The notes: generated from the letters alone by a model not told the origin. A stretch of 64,000 bases of DNA from Yamagishiella unicocca (GCA_003116995.1 BDSL01000022.1:186001-250000), one strand, 5' to 3'. Counted from the first letter of the stretch, positions 46,853 through 59,804 are shown. Numbers and translations: made by a program.

Positions 46853-49800
46853 TCACGATGCCTCGTCACCACCGCCGGCCTCAGAGGGCTCCGCCTGCGG
46901 GACCTGCGGGTGCGGCAAGCAGGGGTTGGTAGGACGGTGAGGATGACGTGGCAGGTGGTTGGGCTCAGCCAGGAGGTCCAGGGTGGTTTCCACCTCGGAG
47001 CCGAACGAAAAGGCATCGCGCGCCCGACGCGCAAGCCGCCCTCCGGCCTCCCCGACCAGCATCCCCCCTGGAGCACGCAACCCCAAGCGTACCGGCAACC
47101 GCCCCAAACCCACCCCGGTTGTCCGTTCACACGATCAGGGTTGACACCACCACCACCGCCACCGCCATGTGACACCCATCCACCCATGCACACACGCACC
47201 TGCTGCACGCCCAGCACCCACGCGTGCTGCAGCAGCTGCTCCACCGTGGGTCGGTCCCCGGGGTGGGGCTCCAGGCAGGCGGCCACGAAGGACCGACCCG
47301 CGGGACTGACGAGCGCGGGGAAGGCCAGCGACGAGGGCGACGGCGACGACGACGACGCCTGGTGGGTCCACCGGGCGGCGCTGGGCGGCGGGCCCCCCGG
47401 GAAGGGAGTGAAGCCCACCAGCAGCTCGTACACCATGGCGCCCAGGGACCAGATGTCCGCGGCGGCGCCGTACGCCAGTTGGTCGTTGACCTTGTTATCG
47501 GAGGGCGTGCACTTTAGCGGGCAGGCGTTGACCTCCTGCCAGGGTCGCGTGAGGCGGGGTGAGGTGAGGTGGAATGGAATGGGGTGAGGCGGAGTGGGGT
47601 GAGGTGGAATGGGGTGAGGCGGGGCTAGGCGCGAGGTGCGCCCGGTGACGTTGGTTGCCAAAAGCTACGGCTCCCGTACCTTGCCACAACGTGTTTCCCC
47701 CCGGGCTGCTGCCGCGGCACACACCACCAGCATAAGGCCTCCCGCTCATTCGCTGCCCCCCTCCCCTCCCCACCTCCCTCTTAGCTCCCTTAATGTGTCG
47801 ACCCACGGGTCGGCCTCCTCCCTCACCGGCAACGGTCAACGGTTTTTATCCCCCCCCCTCACCGGCGCCATGTAGTCGCTGGACCCCGCCCGAGTCACCG
47901 CCCGCTCCTCGTGCAGGTAGATGGACACACCGAAGTCACACAGCTTGAGCCGCCAGTCGGGGGTGAACAGGATGTTCTCCTGCGCACCCGGGGTGGTGGT
48001 GGTGGTGGTGGGGTGAGGGTAGTGTGGGGCGAACGAGGCCGCCAACGTGCGCTGGGGCGAGAAGGTCCAAGTACGACAGCGGGCTGCAGACTGGGTTCGC
48101 TGCCCCTAATGGAAAAACACGATAACTGTCACAGCGAACGGCGCCGGCTTATCCGCCCGACTCCCTGCAAACCCTCTCCCACCCGCCCCCCCCCCACCCC
48201 GAACCCCTCCACCCACCGGCTTGAGGTCTCTGTGCACCACCCCCAGCCGGTGCATGTAGCTGAGCACCCGCAGCAGCGGCAGCACCACCAGGTGCAGCGC
48301 CCACTGCTCGTTCATGCGGCCGCCTAGCCGCTTGCGAGCCTGGTCCAGGGAGCCGCCCCGAACGTACTCGAGCACCAGGATCAGCGTGTCGCCCTCCTGC
48401 AGGGGGCAGGGGACGCGGGGGTCGGATGGGGAGAGGGGGCGCGGGGAGCGGGTTCGGGTGGGGAGAGGGTCGGGGGGAGCGGGTTCGGGTGGGGAGAGGG
48501 TCGGGGGGAGCGGGTTCGGGTGGGGAGAGGGTCGGGGGGAGCGGGTTCGGGTGGGGAGAGGGTCGGGGGGAGCGGGATCGCGCCTGGGTTTACGCAGTCA
48601 CCTACCGGTCCGTCACCCGCACCGCCCCCAACCGGTCCGTCCCCCCAGACCCCCCTCCGGCCTCACTCACAGCTCTCCGCGCTATCCCTAGACCCCCTCC
48701 GGCCTCACTCACAGCTCTCCGCGCTATCCCTAGACCCCCTCCGGCCTCACTCACAGCTCTCCGCGCTATCCCTAGACCCCCTCCGGCCTCACTCACAGCT
48801 CTCCGCGCTATCCCTAGACCCCCTCCGGCCTCACTCACAGCTCTCCGCGCTATCCCTAGACCCCCTCCGGCCTCACTCACAGCTCTCCGCGCTATCCCTA
48901 GACCCCCTCCGGCCTCACTCACAGCTCTCCGCGCTATCCCTAGACCCCCTCCGGCCTCACTCATAGCTCTCCGCGCTATCCCTAGACCCCCTCCGGCCTC
49001 ACTCACAGCTCTCCGCGCTATCCCTAGACCCCCTCCGGCGCCCACAACTAGGTGTCCGAAGACAATGCGCCAGCTATCCTATCCATGTCGTGTAACCGGT
49101 CTTCATGCCGCCCTTCCGGCCTCACCCTGAATGCCGCCAGCAGCTGCACGATGCCCGGGTGTTTCAGCCGCGAGTGGATGTCGAGCTCGCGGAGGACCTG
49201 GGGCGGGGGTTCCGGAGCGGCGGGGGGCGGGAGAGGGGGTGAGGAAGGGAGGCCTCAATGCGCAGCGGTTAGTACGGCTGGGCTTAATGGGCCCCAAACC
49301 CACAGCGGTAGGTCCCCCTGTCGGCGCTGCCGTACTAACCACCTTCACCACCACTGCGCCTCCGCCCCTCCGCCGCCACACCTGGTGTCGCAGGAAGTCC
49401 GTGAGCGAGGACAGCGAGTAGACCTTGAGCACCACGTCGTTGGCGGAGGTGAGGCACGTGGCCTGGGGGCCGGGAGGGCGGTGGGGCCGAGGCAAGAAAG
49501 GGGCTCAGCCCAGGGCAGCTACGCAAGGCGGGGCGTTGCGGACGCAAGGGACTTCCCGTTGGTTGTCCCTCTCCCCCAACCCCGCTGGCTGGTCGTCGTC
49601 CGGGGCTCCTGACAGCTTCCGGGTTTCGCTCATGCACGCACACCGCAGGGCCTCAAGAGGTGCCGTTCCGGCCCCGCCGGTCAACACTGCGGCCGCGTGA
49701 TCCCCTGCGCCCTCCCCCGCCAGCCGAACCGCGCGGGGTCCTTGTTGGCGTTTGTGTGGCCATACCGGTAGCAGCCGGGGCCAACACCCGACCTCCGGAT

Positions 49801-50166
49801 ACACCAAGTTCCCCAGCATGCAGCTCCAAACAACTGCACCCACCGTCTTTTCCTAATCGGTTTTACTTTCAGTGCCGGCCCCCGGGTTTTCCCTCCCTTC
49901 CCCCCCCCTTCGCCATCTCCCCACCTTGTACACGGTGCTGGCGTACCCGCGGTACAGCCTACGTGTCAGGTCGTACTGCTCCGCCGACCACTTGCACCCC
50001 CTCGTCGCGCTCCACATGGCGGACCGGGCGGAGGGCGCCAGGTAGAGCAGTCCGTCGGAGGGCGTCGCGCGGGCCTTGAAGCAGCTGCCCTGACCCACCA
50101 GCTTGTCGAGGGGGGCGGAGAAGGGCGCCGAAGGCGCCACCACGGCGCCGGCCGTGGCCGAGGGCA

Positions 50167-50197
<31 letters not shown>

Positions 50198-50926
50198 GGG
50201 GCCCAGCGTTCGGCGGTGGAAGACGGGCCCCGCCACGCCAGTCGCCACGGAGGCGCTTTTGGAGGACGCCACTTCGTACAGCAGGTCGTCGGGGTTGGAG
50301 CTGCCGCAGTGCGGGCTGCTGACGCTGATGCCGACGCCGACGCCGACGCCGACGGCGGCGGTGTTGACAAAGGCGCTGGCGCTGCCGTACCGCAGGGCCG
50401 CGGGGGGCCCGGATGGCGGGGTGGAGATGTTGCGGGGCGGGGTGGAGAGGCTGCTGCTGCAGGCGGCACGGGGCGAGATGGCGGCCTCAGGGTCCTGAGC
50501 CCAGCCGGTGGAGACGCGCCGCCTGGCATTGGTGGGAAGGACCCAGGATGCGGCTGCGCTGGTGACGGCGGATAGGCCGGACACCAGGCCTACTTCGCTT
50601 ATCCTCCGGCATGCCGCACCGAAGTGCATGAAGGCGCGAGCGGCTTTGCTGTCTCGCCGGGTCGCCACAGGAGATGCGGACGGAGAGCACAGCTGGGGCG
50701 GTCTGACGGACGCGGTGGGTGACAACGGCAGGTCATCGGCCTGCAGGTGAAAGGAGCCGTGTGGTGCTTCCAGCTCGTTGCCAGACGCAAATTGGCGCAG
50801 GCCAACCGCTGAGGCCTGGTCGCAGAGGTCGTCAATGTCATTAGCTTGTGAGGGAGCCCCAGCCAAGCGGCCGTGATGAGCGTGTCTAGGCACGTAGCTG
50901 TCTTCCACTGCCGCAGGTGATGCCAT
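46853..50926 (-). CDS. Ser/Thr protein kinase, Aurora-like/CALK type
   Basis: Exons in transcription order: 49925-50926, 49382-49462, 49126-49197, 48217-48396, 47863-47979 and 47200-47535, then a C-terminal exon not resolved, perhaps down to 46853. All six join in phase 0. Residues 1-310 or so are disordered, with a 10-residue poly-Pro run. The kinase domain starts at WSAEQYDLTRRLYRGYASTV, where the glycine loop is degenerate. Then follow VVLKVY (ATP-binding Lys), VLRELDIH with the helix-C Glu, LKHPGIVQLL, VLEYVRGGSLD, YMHRLGVVHRDLKPEN (catalytic loop split by an intron), LKLCDFGVS, AGSSDYMAPEV, DIWSLGAMVYELLVG and HPGDRPTVEQLLQHAW. All catalytic residues are present, so activity is expected. 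The loop, the RAVTRAG-DYMAPEV segment and the CPLK insert recall the Chlamydomonas Aurora-like kinase (CALK) group, linked to flagellar length and disassembly. The subgroup is an inference. Confidence 0.88.
48446..48570 (+). repeat. 31-bp minisatellite in the kinase intron
   Basis: About four copies of a G-rich unit containing AGCGGGTTCGGGTGGGGAGA. The unit is not a multiple of three, so the open frames through it are not meaningful. It lies in intron 3 of the kinase gene (48397-49125). Confidence 0.9.
48648..49038 (+). repeat. 42-bp minisatellite in the same kinase intron
   Basis: About nine near-identical copies of a unit containing CCTCCGGCCTCACTCACAGC and CTCCGCGCTATCCCT. One copy has TCATAG instead of TCACAG. 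The frame stays open on both strands only because 42 is divisible by three. It lies between kinase exons 3 and 4. Confidence 0.95.
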
Positions 50927-50929
50927 TGT

Positions 50930-53900
50930 TGCCGAGGTTCAGGGTTGGTTGGCCAGGTGGTACCGCGGAATGTCGCTTCCGACCTCCCACGCCTTTTCCT
51001 TCTCAATGCGTTTGGGCCTGTTGCCGCAGTCCTGACGTAGTGCTGTCAGAAACGAAATGTCGCCCTGTCCGTCAGCTACCACTGACCTTCAGCCAAGGAA
51101 GTTCCCACGAAATTCCTCACTTTTCTGCGTCTCCCTCCATCCAGCACCTCTCAACTGTAGTGCAGTCCCGGATTGATAAACCAACCAAACTCGGGAAATA
51201 TGCCGCGCATGTAACGAGTTCTGCTTCCTATAACTTGGCTTCAAAATGGCGCTTTACAACCTCACTTTCCAATTGCACTGGCACTAATTTGTATGCCTGG
51301 AAAACCCTGCATCGACTGGTAAGACAGACTGCAGTACCGGAATCAATTACGATGGAATTAATCTAGGTCCTAAACATCTGCGTTGTGTTATATTTTTCAT
51401 CAGGCCAAATACTGAACAATCATTTGATTTCGTTGTTCCAGATTGGCAGGATCTGCTGCTCTTGCCATTGCACACGCTTGGTGACCAGGGAAGTGATGAT
51501 GAGGGAATTGATACTGAATGCATTTATATTCTAGTGACCGTCACAGAAAATATGTTCTGTTCCGGTGTGCTCACGCTTTGGAGCAGCCATGCACTGCCCC
51601 CGTAAGAGGTGACAAGCTGTCGGTCGGCATTAGAGAGGCTGACAACGAAAAAATGCATAATCACGCATCGAAGTGGTGGCTCTCCCCAATACCTGTGCTG
51701 TGCTCGGGTTTTCGTTGCACTGATCGCACAGGATAGCCATACTTGGGCGAATGCTCCATGATCAAAGCTCCAAACCACTCATTTGGTAAAGTCATACTGC
51801 GCCAAACGGCAGAGTGTCTCCGTTGCCTTGTTTGCCTAACCTTTACCACCATCGCATCGGGCGTTGGCCGTTGTGATGTCACGTGACTGACTTCTTGATC
51901 CGGAGCAAGCTTCACACGCGTCTTCACGCATCCCGGCACCAGTCGTATATAATTGCATGAGATTATAGCCTATTGTGGCAGGTTTGCTGGACACGTGCAC
52001 GAACCGCCACTCCAACCAATCAATCCGTGTCGATTCTGGTCCCTTCTGGTTCGACAGCTGAGCAGCGTTGCGCAGACTGCGAAATAACCGTTGGTGTCCG
52101 CAAGGTTCCCACTTAAACTCATCGGTCGGCAGCAGGCGCAGGTGATGCGTGCCTAGGCGTGCACGGAACCGAGGTTTCTTTTCGCGGCGTACTGGCATGT
52201 GTTGTTATAGTGGGATCCAGCAGCCTGGTGTGGCAGCCCAGGACTCAAGTGGAAAGCCCCAAGAATAGCAGTCAGTGTGCCAGTGTAACGGCCATTTTGT
52301 TGAGGCCCTATCGTTAAGACCTTCTTCGTCTTTGCAGCGCACTCCCAACAGCCCCCGGTGGAAAGCGTGTAACGGAACGCGAAACTCAACACCCCGCACC
52401 CTCCTCCCGACATGGCGATATGTTCGCCCCCCTGACGCCCGCCGTCGATTCGCGGATTCTCTTATCAAGCCCCCCTGACGCCCTGAGACAGTTAGCCTGG
52501 TCACAGCGCCACGCACGCTGGCGACCCCAGGCTTCTATGGTAGGGTCACTGACGACCCCCGCCAAAGCCGCCAGGGATGTCGGCTTGTGGTACACTATGA
52601 AGGCGAAGGGGCGGTCAAACAACAGCTCGGGCGGGGGTGGAGGTAGCCTGGCGGCCCCATCCCTGATCCTTCGATGTGACCCTGTAGTACGTGTCGGTGA
52701 ATGAAATGAAACCTAGGGCTGGAAAAGCGCCGACGAACAGCCTCGCCGTGACTCGTAAGGCGACCGATGCGAACACCGGGACAACTTAAATCCTCAAAAG
52801 GATACACCGCGATACAGGTCATGCCCGGCCTCTCGCTGCAAGCAGAGCGCATAAAGAGGCGCCATAATATGTATCGAGGAACATAGCAAACAGAAGGGAA
52901 CAGTATCCCTCGTCACAGAATAGAAGCCAAATATGTGCGTAAGCAAAGCCAATGAAGACAATCCAAACTAACGAACGAAAAGCTCCCAGCCACTCCCTGA
53001 CTGGGGTTCTCTTCGAGGCTGTCGAAGACAGTCACCACTACCGCCGCCACCAACAAATTTCAGCAGCCCGGCACCAGACATCGTACAACAAATGTAACTC
53101 GCATACATGTTGAGGCCAGCACAAAAATACAGCAAGTGGTGTCCAGTGGGCTCCGGACCTTCTGGCCTGACGTCTGCTGTAACAGTTCCCACTACACAAA
53201 AGTGGATTCATATGTTCGGGGCTGCGTGCTTGCCTGCCAAGCGCCATCCGGGATCCACATACACACGCACACACATGCACACGCACACACGCGCTGACGT
53301 ACGTGCCCTACCGCACCTTTTGTTGCAGCTCTTCGTCCTTTCAATGCAATCGAAGTCTTCCGCAGGATCCTCGTGCAAACACCGACACACAGGCGGGCCT
53401 GCCAGACATGCCGCAACCTTCATTTGATCGTACGGAATCACCCCCGACGACGCGAAGATGCTACCATATCATACTTCTCTTAAATCGCCATCTCGGCGTT
53501 GGCTGCAGGGACGAGCAATAATGCTGCAGGGACGACTTACACTGCTGTCAATATCCATGAGTCAAATGTGAGTTGCACAACAGGAACTAGCTCAATTCAG
53601 GCGACGCGCCGCATCGGCCGCCAAGAAACAGGTATTTCTCTTCGCATCCGTCCTGGAATTTGATCTCAAGCAGAGCGCTGGTATCGCCCTACTTAACCCC
53701 AACCGCATAACGCATAACCTGCCGACCAGGAACACACGTCCCGCACTGTCGTGCCCGACTGCACCCGCAGCCAACACCAACGGTAACCGACAGCAAGCAA
53801 TCCTGAACGGAGGCCCGTGCTGGTCAAAGGCGGCGCAGCGCTGCCCCGCAGCCTACCGTCCCCAACCTGCCTGCCACACCCTGTAAAACGCGTCGACTGC

Positions 53901-54540
53901 TGGCTCGCGCACCCGAGTAACAGCAACCACGTAATGCACGCAAGCCCTTTGCTACCTCAGCAGGCGCTGTGCCTGTGCCTCATTGCATGCCATGCCGGCA
54001 GCACACCTGTCCAGGCCGTGATTCTTCACGTGTCAGCATCATGTCGTCATCGTTGTCTGCACATCGCCCCGCTCTGCCACATCACACAACCACACGAGGG
54101 CCGCAACCCGAAAGACAGCTCAGCCTGCCCAGCAGTAAACCCCGGAGCCTACTACCGCCGCCGCACGCATGGAGAGTGAGGAACAACCGAGCACGCACAG
54201 CGATGGTAGAGCTGCATGCGGACCCGCGCGGGTGCATATCCTGTTCCAGCTTTTTATTGGTATTTACTCGCTGAACGTCTGTGCATCCATCTGTGAAACG
54301 GGATTTGTCGCCCCGTGTGGCTTGGCCCATAGAGATACACGCGGGGCCTTCGCCGCCTGCTTGTTCGCGCCGGCGGCACTGCCAGCGATCCTACCTACCT
54401 ACCGGTATCACGCTGCGTCTCCTAGCCAAGACCGACGGGAGTGCCGCGACACAGTTCTTGCAACGGCAATCCTCGTACGCAGGCAACTCGGCAACAGCTA
54501 AGTGACTACACTGTGCCAATCACGCACTGTGTCACGACAG
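50930..54540. other. Gene-poor stretch between two minus-strand genes
   Basis: Base composition drops towards 50% GC and frames are short. I recognise no family. It likely contains the kinase promoter at its left end. A CA microsatellite lies at 53258-53294. Confidence 0.4.
53258..53294 (+). repeat. CA microsatellite
   Basis: An imperfect (AC)n run with occasional G and T. Confidence 0.9.
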
Positions 54541-54548
54541 GAGGCTTC

Positions 54549-57500
54549 CTAACTAGGCAATCGCACGCAGCTGAACATGCGCCGCAGCGCCCCGCGAAAC
54601 TGTGCGCCGCCGAGGGGCCCTCTGCAGGCACCACACGACTGGCCGGCGGCCTTGCTTCCAAGTGCCCCTGCTTGCTGCCCCTTTCGAATCGTCGCCCTGC
54701 AGCATCCCGTGTGAGTGCCGGCGGGGTCAGCTGCCGTGGCCGCATGTTCCCGCACCAGGGCGGAGGACGCAGAGTCGCAGAAGGCGCCGGCCACGGAGCC
54801 TGCCGCGCCGCCGGCGGGTGCCTCGCTCCTGTCCTGCTGCTCCTGCTGCGTAGCGGCCTGCGGCACAGAGTGACGAGTGACGAGGTGGATGGGGTTGGTG
54901 TGAGAAGGGAAGTGGCCCTTACGATACGGCTCGTACGCGATGTCATTATGGTAGCGGTGTTTTTGTTACGTCCTAGTAGCGTCGCAACACGTGCCCTGTC
55001 AAGACCTGCCTGCCGGTACGGCGTCTGGTTCTGCGCACGTAATACCGGCGCTGCTGCGCGACACGAACCTGGCCTCCGGGTGAATAAAGGAAGCTAAACA
55101 TTACCATACGTATATACCGTAAGGCGCATGAAAGCAGGCAAAGCCCATACACGTGCAACACAGACCGGCTCCTCGCAGCGCCCCTGTTGCGTCTATTGCC
55201 GGAATCCTACCTGTCGAGCGGCACCGCCGGCGCCGCCGCCGCATGCAGGTGCCGTACGGCACCAAGCCGACATGGTCGTACGCAGGGATTGAAACGTCTC
55301 ACGCATCGCCGCGTCCAAGGCCGTGTTGCTGTACGACGACTCCGCCACGTTGGACGTACGATCCGGAACCAGGCAGCGGCTGCGCTCGCAGGTCTCCGCC
55401 CAGGATGGTGCGGTGCCGTCAAGCGCGTAGCTGCAGTCGTCGTAATCGCCGTGCGGCTGCTTCCAATTGAGAAACGCGGACAGGGGGCGAGTGGCTGCGG
55501 CTGTGGCCGAGCTCACAGCCACCGCCATAGCGGGCAGGTTCGCCTGCGCGTCGATCAATCCATCGCGGCCACCAGTGTCCTGCCAGCTGGCTCCTTCCGA
55601 GGACCCTTCCAGCATCCTCGATCCGTAGCTGCTTTCCGCCTCGACGAAGGTACGCTGCGTGCTGATGTGGCTGATGCAGCTGGCCCAGTTGGCGTCGCCG
55701 CATTTCATCCCCCGCAGCTGTGCCAAGTCGAAAACCGTGAAGCGCGTGCCCCCCAGGGGCGATGCGCAGCCGCGTCCGGGCGCCACCGCGTCCACGCAAG
55801 GCAACCCTGCCGATGGCGGAGAGGACTGGTGGCGCTTCACGCAGTCATGCGGGGGGGTGTTAAGCCAGGCCTGGCTCCCGCCGCAGCCGCAGCCGCGACC
55901 TACCCGGTTCCGGAGCGCACCCGCACCCGCGCCCGCACCCCAGCCGCAGCAGCCTCCGATCGCCACGTCATCCACGGGGCTCCGAGCCAAGCTTGGGGCC
56001 GGCAGCGAGGGGGACGTGCGGCAGCGGCTGTCATCGCTGTCTGCGGCCGCGATGCGAAGCTCGCCGGTCGTTGAGTCCTGGCGGAGGAGGCAGCGCGGGA
56101 AGCCCTCGCTGCCAGCCGCCGCGGCTGCCATCCTGACGGCCACGACCGGTGGAGCCACACGAGTCCGGTCTGGCCTGGATGCTGCGTTGGCTGGCCGCGC
56201 CAGTGCTAGCGCCTCCAACGGCAGCGGCAGCGCCAGCGGCGAGGGTGCTGTTGCGGGTGCTGTTGTGGGTGCTGGCAGGCGGCTTACCAGGGAGGCCCGG
56301 TCTTGGTGGATCTCGTCATAGTCTGATGCGCTGCCAGGCGGGGAGCTGCTCCCAGACGACAGCAGGGTGCCCGCAACGCTGTTGCCGCCGCCGGCACCAT
56401 CAGGGCTAGGGTTGGCCGCTTGGCGCGGCGACAGTACCCGGTATGCACCCAGCGCCGATTGCAGCAGCAGCATCTGATGATGATGTGGCGTCTTGTTCTC
56501 AACGACACCGCCAAGTGCCTCCCCGCCACGCGGGCCACCATGTTGCTTGCTGACTAGGACACCCGCCCCTGCAACCTGCTGCGGCGGCGACATCTCCGCT
56601 TCAACTTCGCAGCAACCGTCTCCTGCGGCCACGCCTTCGAACTTATTTTTAACCGAAACAACAAGCACCTTATCGCCGTAACGAACATCGCCGGCCTTGC
56701 CGGCGGACGGACGCGGCGGGAGCTGGTGGAGCAGCCCGTCTGGGGCAGCCAGTGACGGAGCCGCCGCCACCAACTGGAATTTCTTGACCATGGCGCTGAC
56801 AGAAACCGCGCGAGGTGCGTCCTGGGGTGCAGGCTGGAGCTCCAGGGAGGTGTATAACCTGCGCGGCGCCGCCGCCCTTGCCTGCGGCCTTGGCGGTAGC
56901 ACCGGCGGGCCCTGCGCCAGCTCGGCTACCAGCTCCGGAGGCTCTGGCTGCAGGCTAGGGTGTTGGAGGGAGCTCGCGACCAAGGGTACGCTGTGGAGGC
57001 CAGCTATGTCCCTTTGACAGGGGGCGCTACCGACTGGGTGAAGTGTTGCGCCGCCGCTGCTGGTGGTAAGGGTGCCAAGGGTGCTGCTGGCCGTAGCCGT
57101 CGGGAGGGCAGTGTTGACGAGGTACGGCGGCGGCCCCGAGGCTCCTTGTTCGCTCTGCAGCGTATTGGTCGCGGTGGCCTGGGAGCTGTGCCGCGTGGCC
57201 GCTTGTGCAGCGGAGGGCTGGCACGCCAGAGTGCCCTCGGGTTGAAGGGGGCGCGTGGCGGTCACCGAGACGGGGCGTCCATCCTCCGGCTGTGCCTGCA
57301 ATTGGATTCGGTTGGCGGTTGTGGAACGGCCGGCGGTGAACATGTCAACGACCAGCACCGGCGCGGATGCAAAGTTTAGAGCAATTAAGCGACCCGAAAA
57401 TGCACGTGCATATTGATTGCGAGATCGCACACGCATGGACGGACTCACCCAAAGTGTAGTCAAGGGATGCACGCAGCCCATAATGAGAACGTCAGGTCCG

Positions 57501-57568
57501 CTCCCGCGGCGCAAAGGCGGGATTGAGAAGTTGTGGGGCTGGCGTGGCTCGGACGTAATCTGCGGCAA
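54549..57568 (-). CDS. Two-exon gene for a large disordered protein, function unknown
   Basis: A very long open minus-strand frame (57568 down to 55211) ends at a donor (CAG, then GTAGGA). It joins in phase 0 to 54549-54857 after the acceptor GCCGCAG. The second exon starts with AATQQEQQDRSEAP and ends at a stop at 54549. The joined product is up to about 890 residues. It is rich in Ala, Pro, Ser and Gly, consistent with disorder. More ordered-looking pieces are ALNFASAPVLVVDMFTAGRS near the N-terminus, GDVRYGDKVLVVSVKNKFEG, RFTVFDLAQLRGMKCGDAN and SSYSNTALDAAMRETFQSLR. The N-terminal piece weakly recalls a PAS-domain start, but I would not assign it. The start is uncertain: the frame is open beyond the ATG at 57478 (MGCVHPL), and the part above about 57430 may be upstream sequence. 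Real coding is supported by length, splice agreement and absence of repeats. Confidence 0.6.
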
Positions 57569-57569
57569 G

Positions 57570-58635
57570 GCGCAAATGCATCGCCGGGCGATCGCACGAC
57601 CCTTTTTTCACTTTGGTGCTTACGAGCGAGCCAACAGCTTTATGCCACTGCTGTCCGAAGCTGCGGAAACGTGTACCTATAATGCATTGTGCAGCAAGTG
57701 AATCCTAGGCAGTCCGAGCAGTCACAGGCACAGAGCTGAAGGAAAATGTTTTTGGGTCGACCATGGATTGGTTGCCGCAAGTGCTCGTCGAGGGATGCAG
57801 GCGTTGCATTCGTAAGAGGATTCGGTGCACAACTTTGCGTCTGTTTTCTACCGTTGTCCTAGGATACCAATTGATTTCGCTGGGAGCATGGGCGGCTACG
57901 AGCCCAGAAGACCATGAGGACGTAGCGCGGGCTGTGTTTGCGGCGGACCCGCTGCGCGTCGGCCCATGTTAGGAAGGGTTACGACGGACGGACGGGCGAC
58001 AGCCGGGCGCCTCACCTCATGCACTTGATCTCCGGATTTGATGTCTGCATGTAGTCATATAATTTAATTGAGCCAGGTGTAGAAATGATGTCGCCAAGCA
58101 CCCGTGCAGTAACCCGCGCCGCGTTGCTAGGACAGGAGGTTATTACCACTAGCACAACGATAACTAGATCTTGACGAGGTATTGATCGCTTAGAAACTAC
58201 GTTTTATGCGATGCGTTTCAAGGAGGGCATAACTTCCCTTGTTTCGAACGCGTACGGGATGATTGCGACAAGGCCTTTCAGGAACGTATATTCGTGTGGA
58301 GGATGGCCTCGCTGCAGTATTGTGTGGATGTCTTCTTAGAAGATGGCACGCAGGAGGCGTGCCGATACGTAATCGGAAACACGATACGTAATCGGGAACA
58401 ATGTCTGTCCCCTGCCCGTACTATGATGCAGTATGCGGAAGTTTAGCTGTAGCAGGCCGTTATGTTGCCACATGGGAGGTACACGAATCTACACATACGC
58501 TTCATCGGTGCCATCAAAATGCGTATCGCGGCGCAATTTCTGCCTGGCACAAACGGTTGTTGTGGCGGTACACACAAAGCGCCGGATGCCGGCTTTCGCC
58601 GATGACGGTCATTAGCCAATATTATTTATATCTTA
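57570..58635. other. Intergenic stretch, nothing recognised
   Basis: Short frames only. A 70-codon plus frame (57763-57972) shows no family signal. AT-rich patches near 58040-58070 and 58620 flank the repeat cluster that follows. Confidence 0.35.
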
Positions 58636-58639
58636 CCAT

Positions 58640-59090
58640 TATTAAAATTATATTACAGCGTCCAAAATCACATGCGAGCCGAGGACAAGATGCGGGGCCC
58701 ATGTCCGTGGCCTCACCACCTGAGAGCCCAGCAGACGACACAGGAAAGTCACGAAAGGCACAGGGACGCCACCCTCTGCACAAACAGCAGCCAAGGCGCG
58801 AAGGCCACAACGAACCGACTCCACGACTGCGACTGTCCCCGTTCTCGCTGTCGTGCGGGTTGTACGTGTCGCTTTGTGGTGCCTGGCGGTTGGCTGCACT
58901 TTCGCGTCTTGGCTGCTGTTTTGCGCTGGGTGGCGTTTTTTATGCCTTTCATGGCTTCGTTGTGCTCTTCGGGGTGTCTGCTGTGTTCAGCCCTGGCTGT
59001 CGTATGGTGCCGGGCCTTTCCTCTTGTCCTGGGCTCGCCCGGGCTTGGGGCGACTTGCGGTCACTTTAATATCCCTATTATTATTTGATT
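58640..59090. repeat. Long foldback: two inverted copies of one repeat
   Basis: The left arm, about 58640-58820, and the right arm, about 58885-59090, are diverged reverse complements. On the left strand both read ATATTA-, then GAGGACAAG or CAGGACAAG, then CAGCAGAC, then ACGCCACCC, then ACAGCAGCCAAG. The spacer is about 64 bp. The transcript of either strand could form a long imperfect hairpin. Confidence 0.7.
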
Positions 59091-59504
59091 GATAGGTTTG
59101 GTAGGTTAAAAGCTTACGAACACGGTTAATACGGCATTGACTTCGCGTTGCAACTGCTGTGCCGACTTGCCCATGAAGGAAATCCACCAAACGTCCTCGC
59201 AACACTGCAAGGAAGCCACCTGCCTGCGATATCGTGTACGGCAGGCTCCGATCGCACGGCTCGCAGCTCACAGCTTCCCAATCGCCGCAAATCCTTGGTG
59301 TACGGAGCGACGATTCGGCTGGCTGTGCCGCATTACTGGTCAAGCGAGCAGCGGTTATCTCCTCCCGTTGCATGCACAGATGCATTAGACTGCGAGCAGT
59401 TGGGTGCAATGAAATGTACGGCCCAAACCGTATCTGCATGTTCTGCTGTCACGGGGTTCCACAGGAATCATAGCTAGCAGGAAGCGGCATCGATGCTCAC
59501 ACAC

Positions 59505-59575
59505 ACGGACATGAGCCCCTCTTTTGGTCCTGGGTACGCCGGACGGGCTTGAGGCAATGTAACATACTCGTATCA
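59505..59575 (-). repeat. Fourth copy of the foldback repeat, antisense
   Basis: The reverse complement reads CCTCAAGCCCGTCCGG, CCCAGGACCAAAAGAGGGGC and TCATGTCCGTG. It is close to the copy at 59815-59885 and more distantly like the foldback arms. Confidence 0.6.
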
Positions 59576-59804
59576 ATAGGTTCGCGACGGCCGCCAACTT
59601 GTCGTGCAGCATTTGCGGCTTCCTATCATCAGTCCGCGCCCTTCCGGTCGCGCGTTGCCTACCCGTGCCTGAATGTATCACGTGTTCACGTCACAGTGCC
59701 TTGGCCCAGCCCTGCGGAGCGGGCCGCGGGCGAGTAAGAAACCTCGCCTGTCTTTCGCTGTCCGTCGGCCCCTGTCGGCCTCGTCCCATTTTCATCCTAC
59801 GGAG

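Noticed and set aside
46193..47587. 464-codon plus frame
   Set aside because: Antisense to kinase exon 6, which carries clear kinase motifs; its composition is low-complexity.
48648..49038. CRISPR-like array
   Set aside because: The units abut with no unique spacers, so this is a minisatellite in a eukaryotic intron.
48426..49130. 234-codon plus frame and its minus partner with repeated units
   Set aside because: Both are products of the 31-bp and 42-bp minisatellites inside a kinase intron.
55187..56074. 295-codon plus frame
   Set aside because: Antisense shadow of the long minus-strand gene, which also has matching splice sites.
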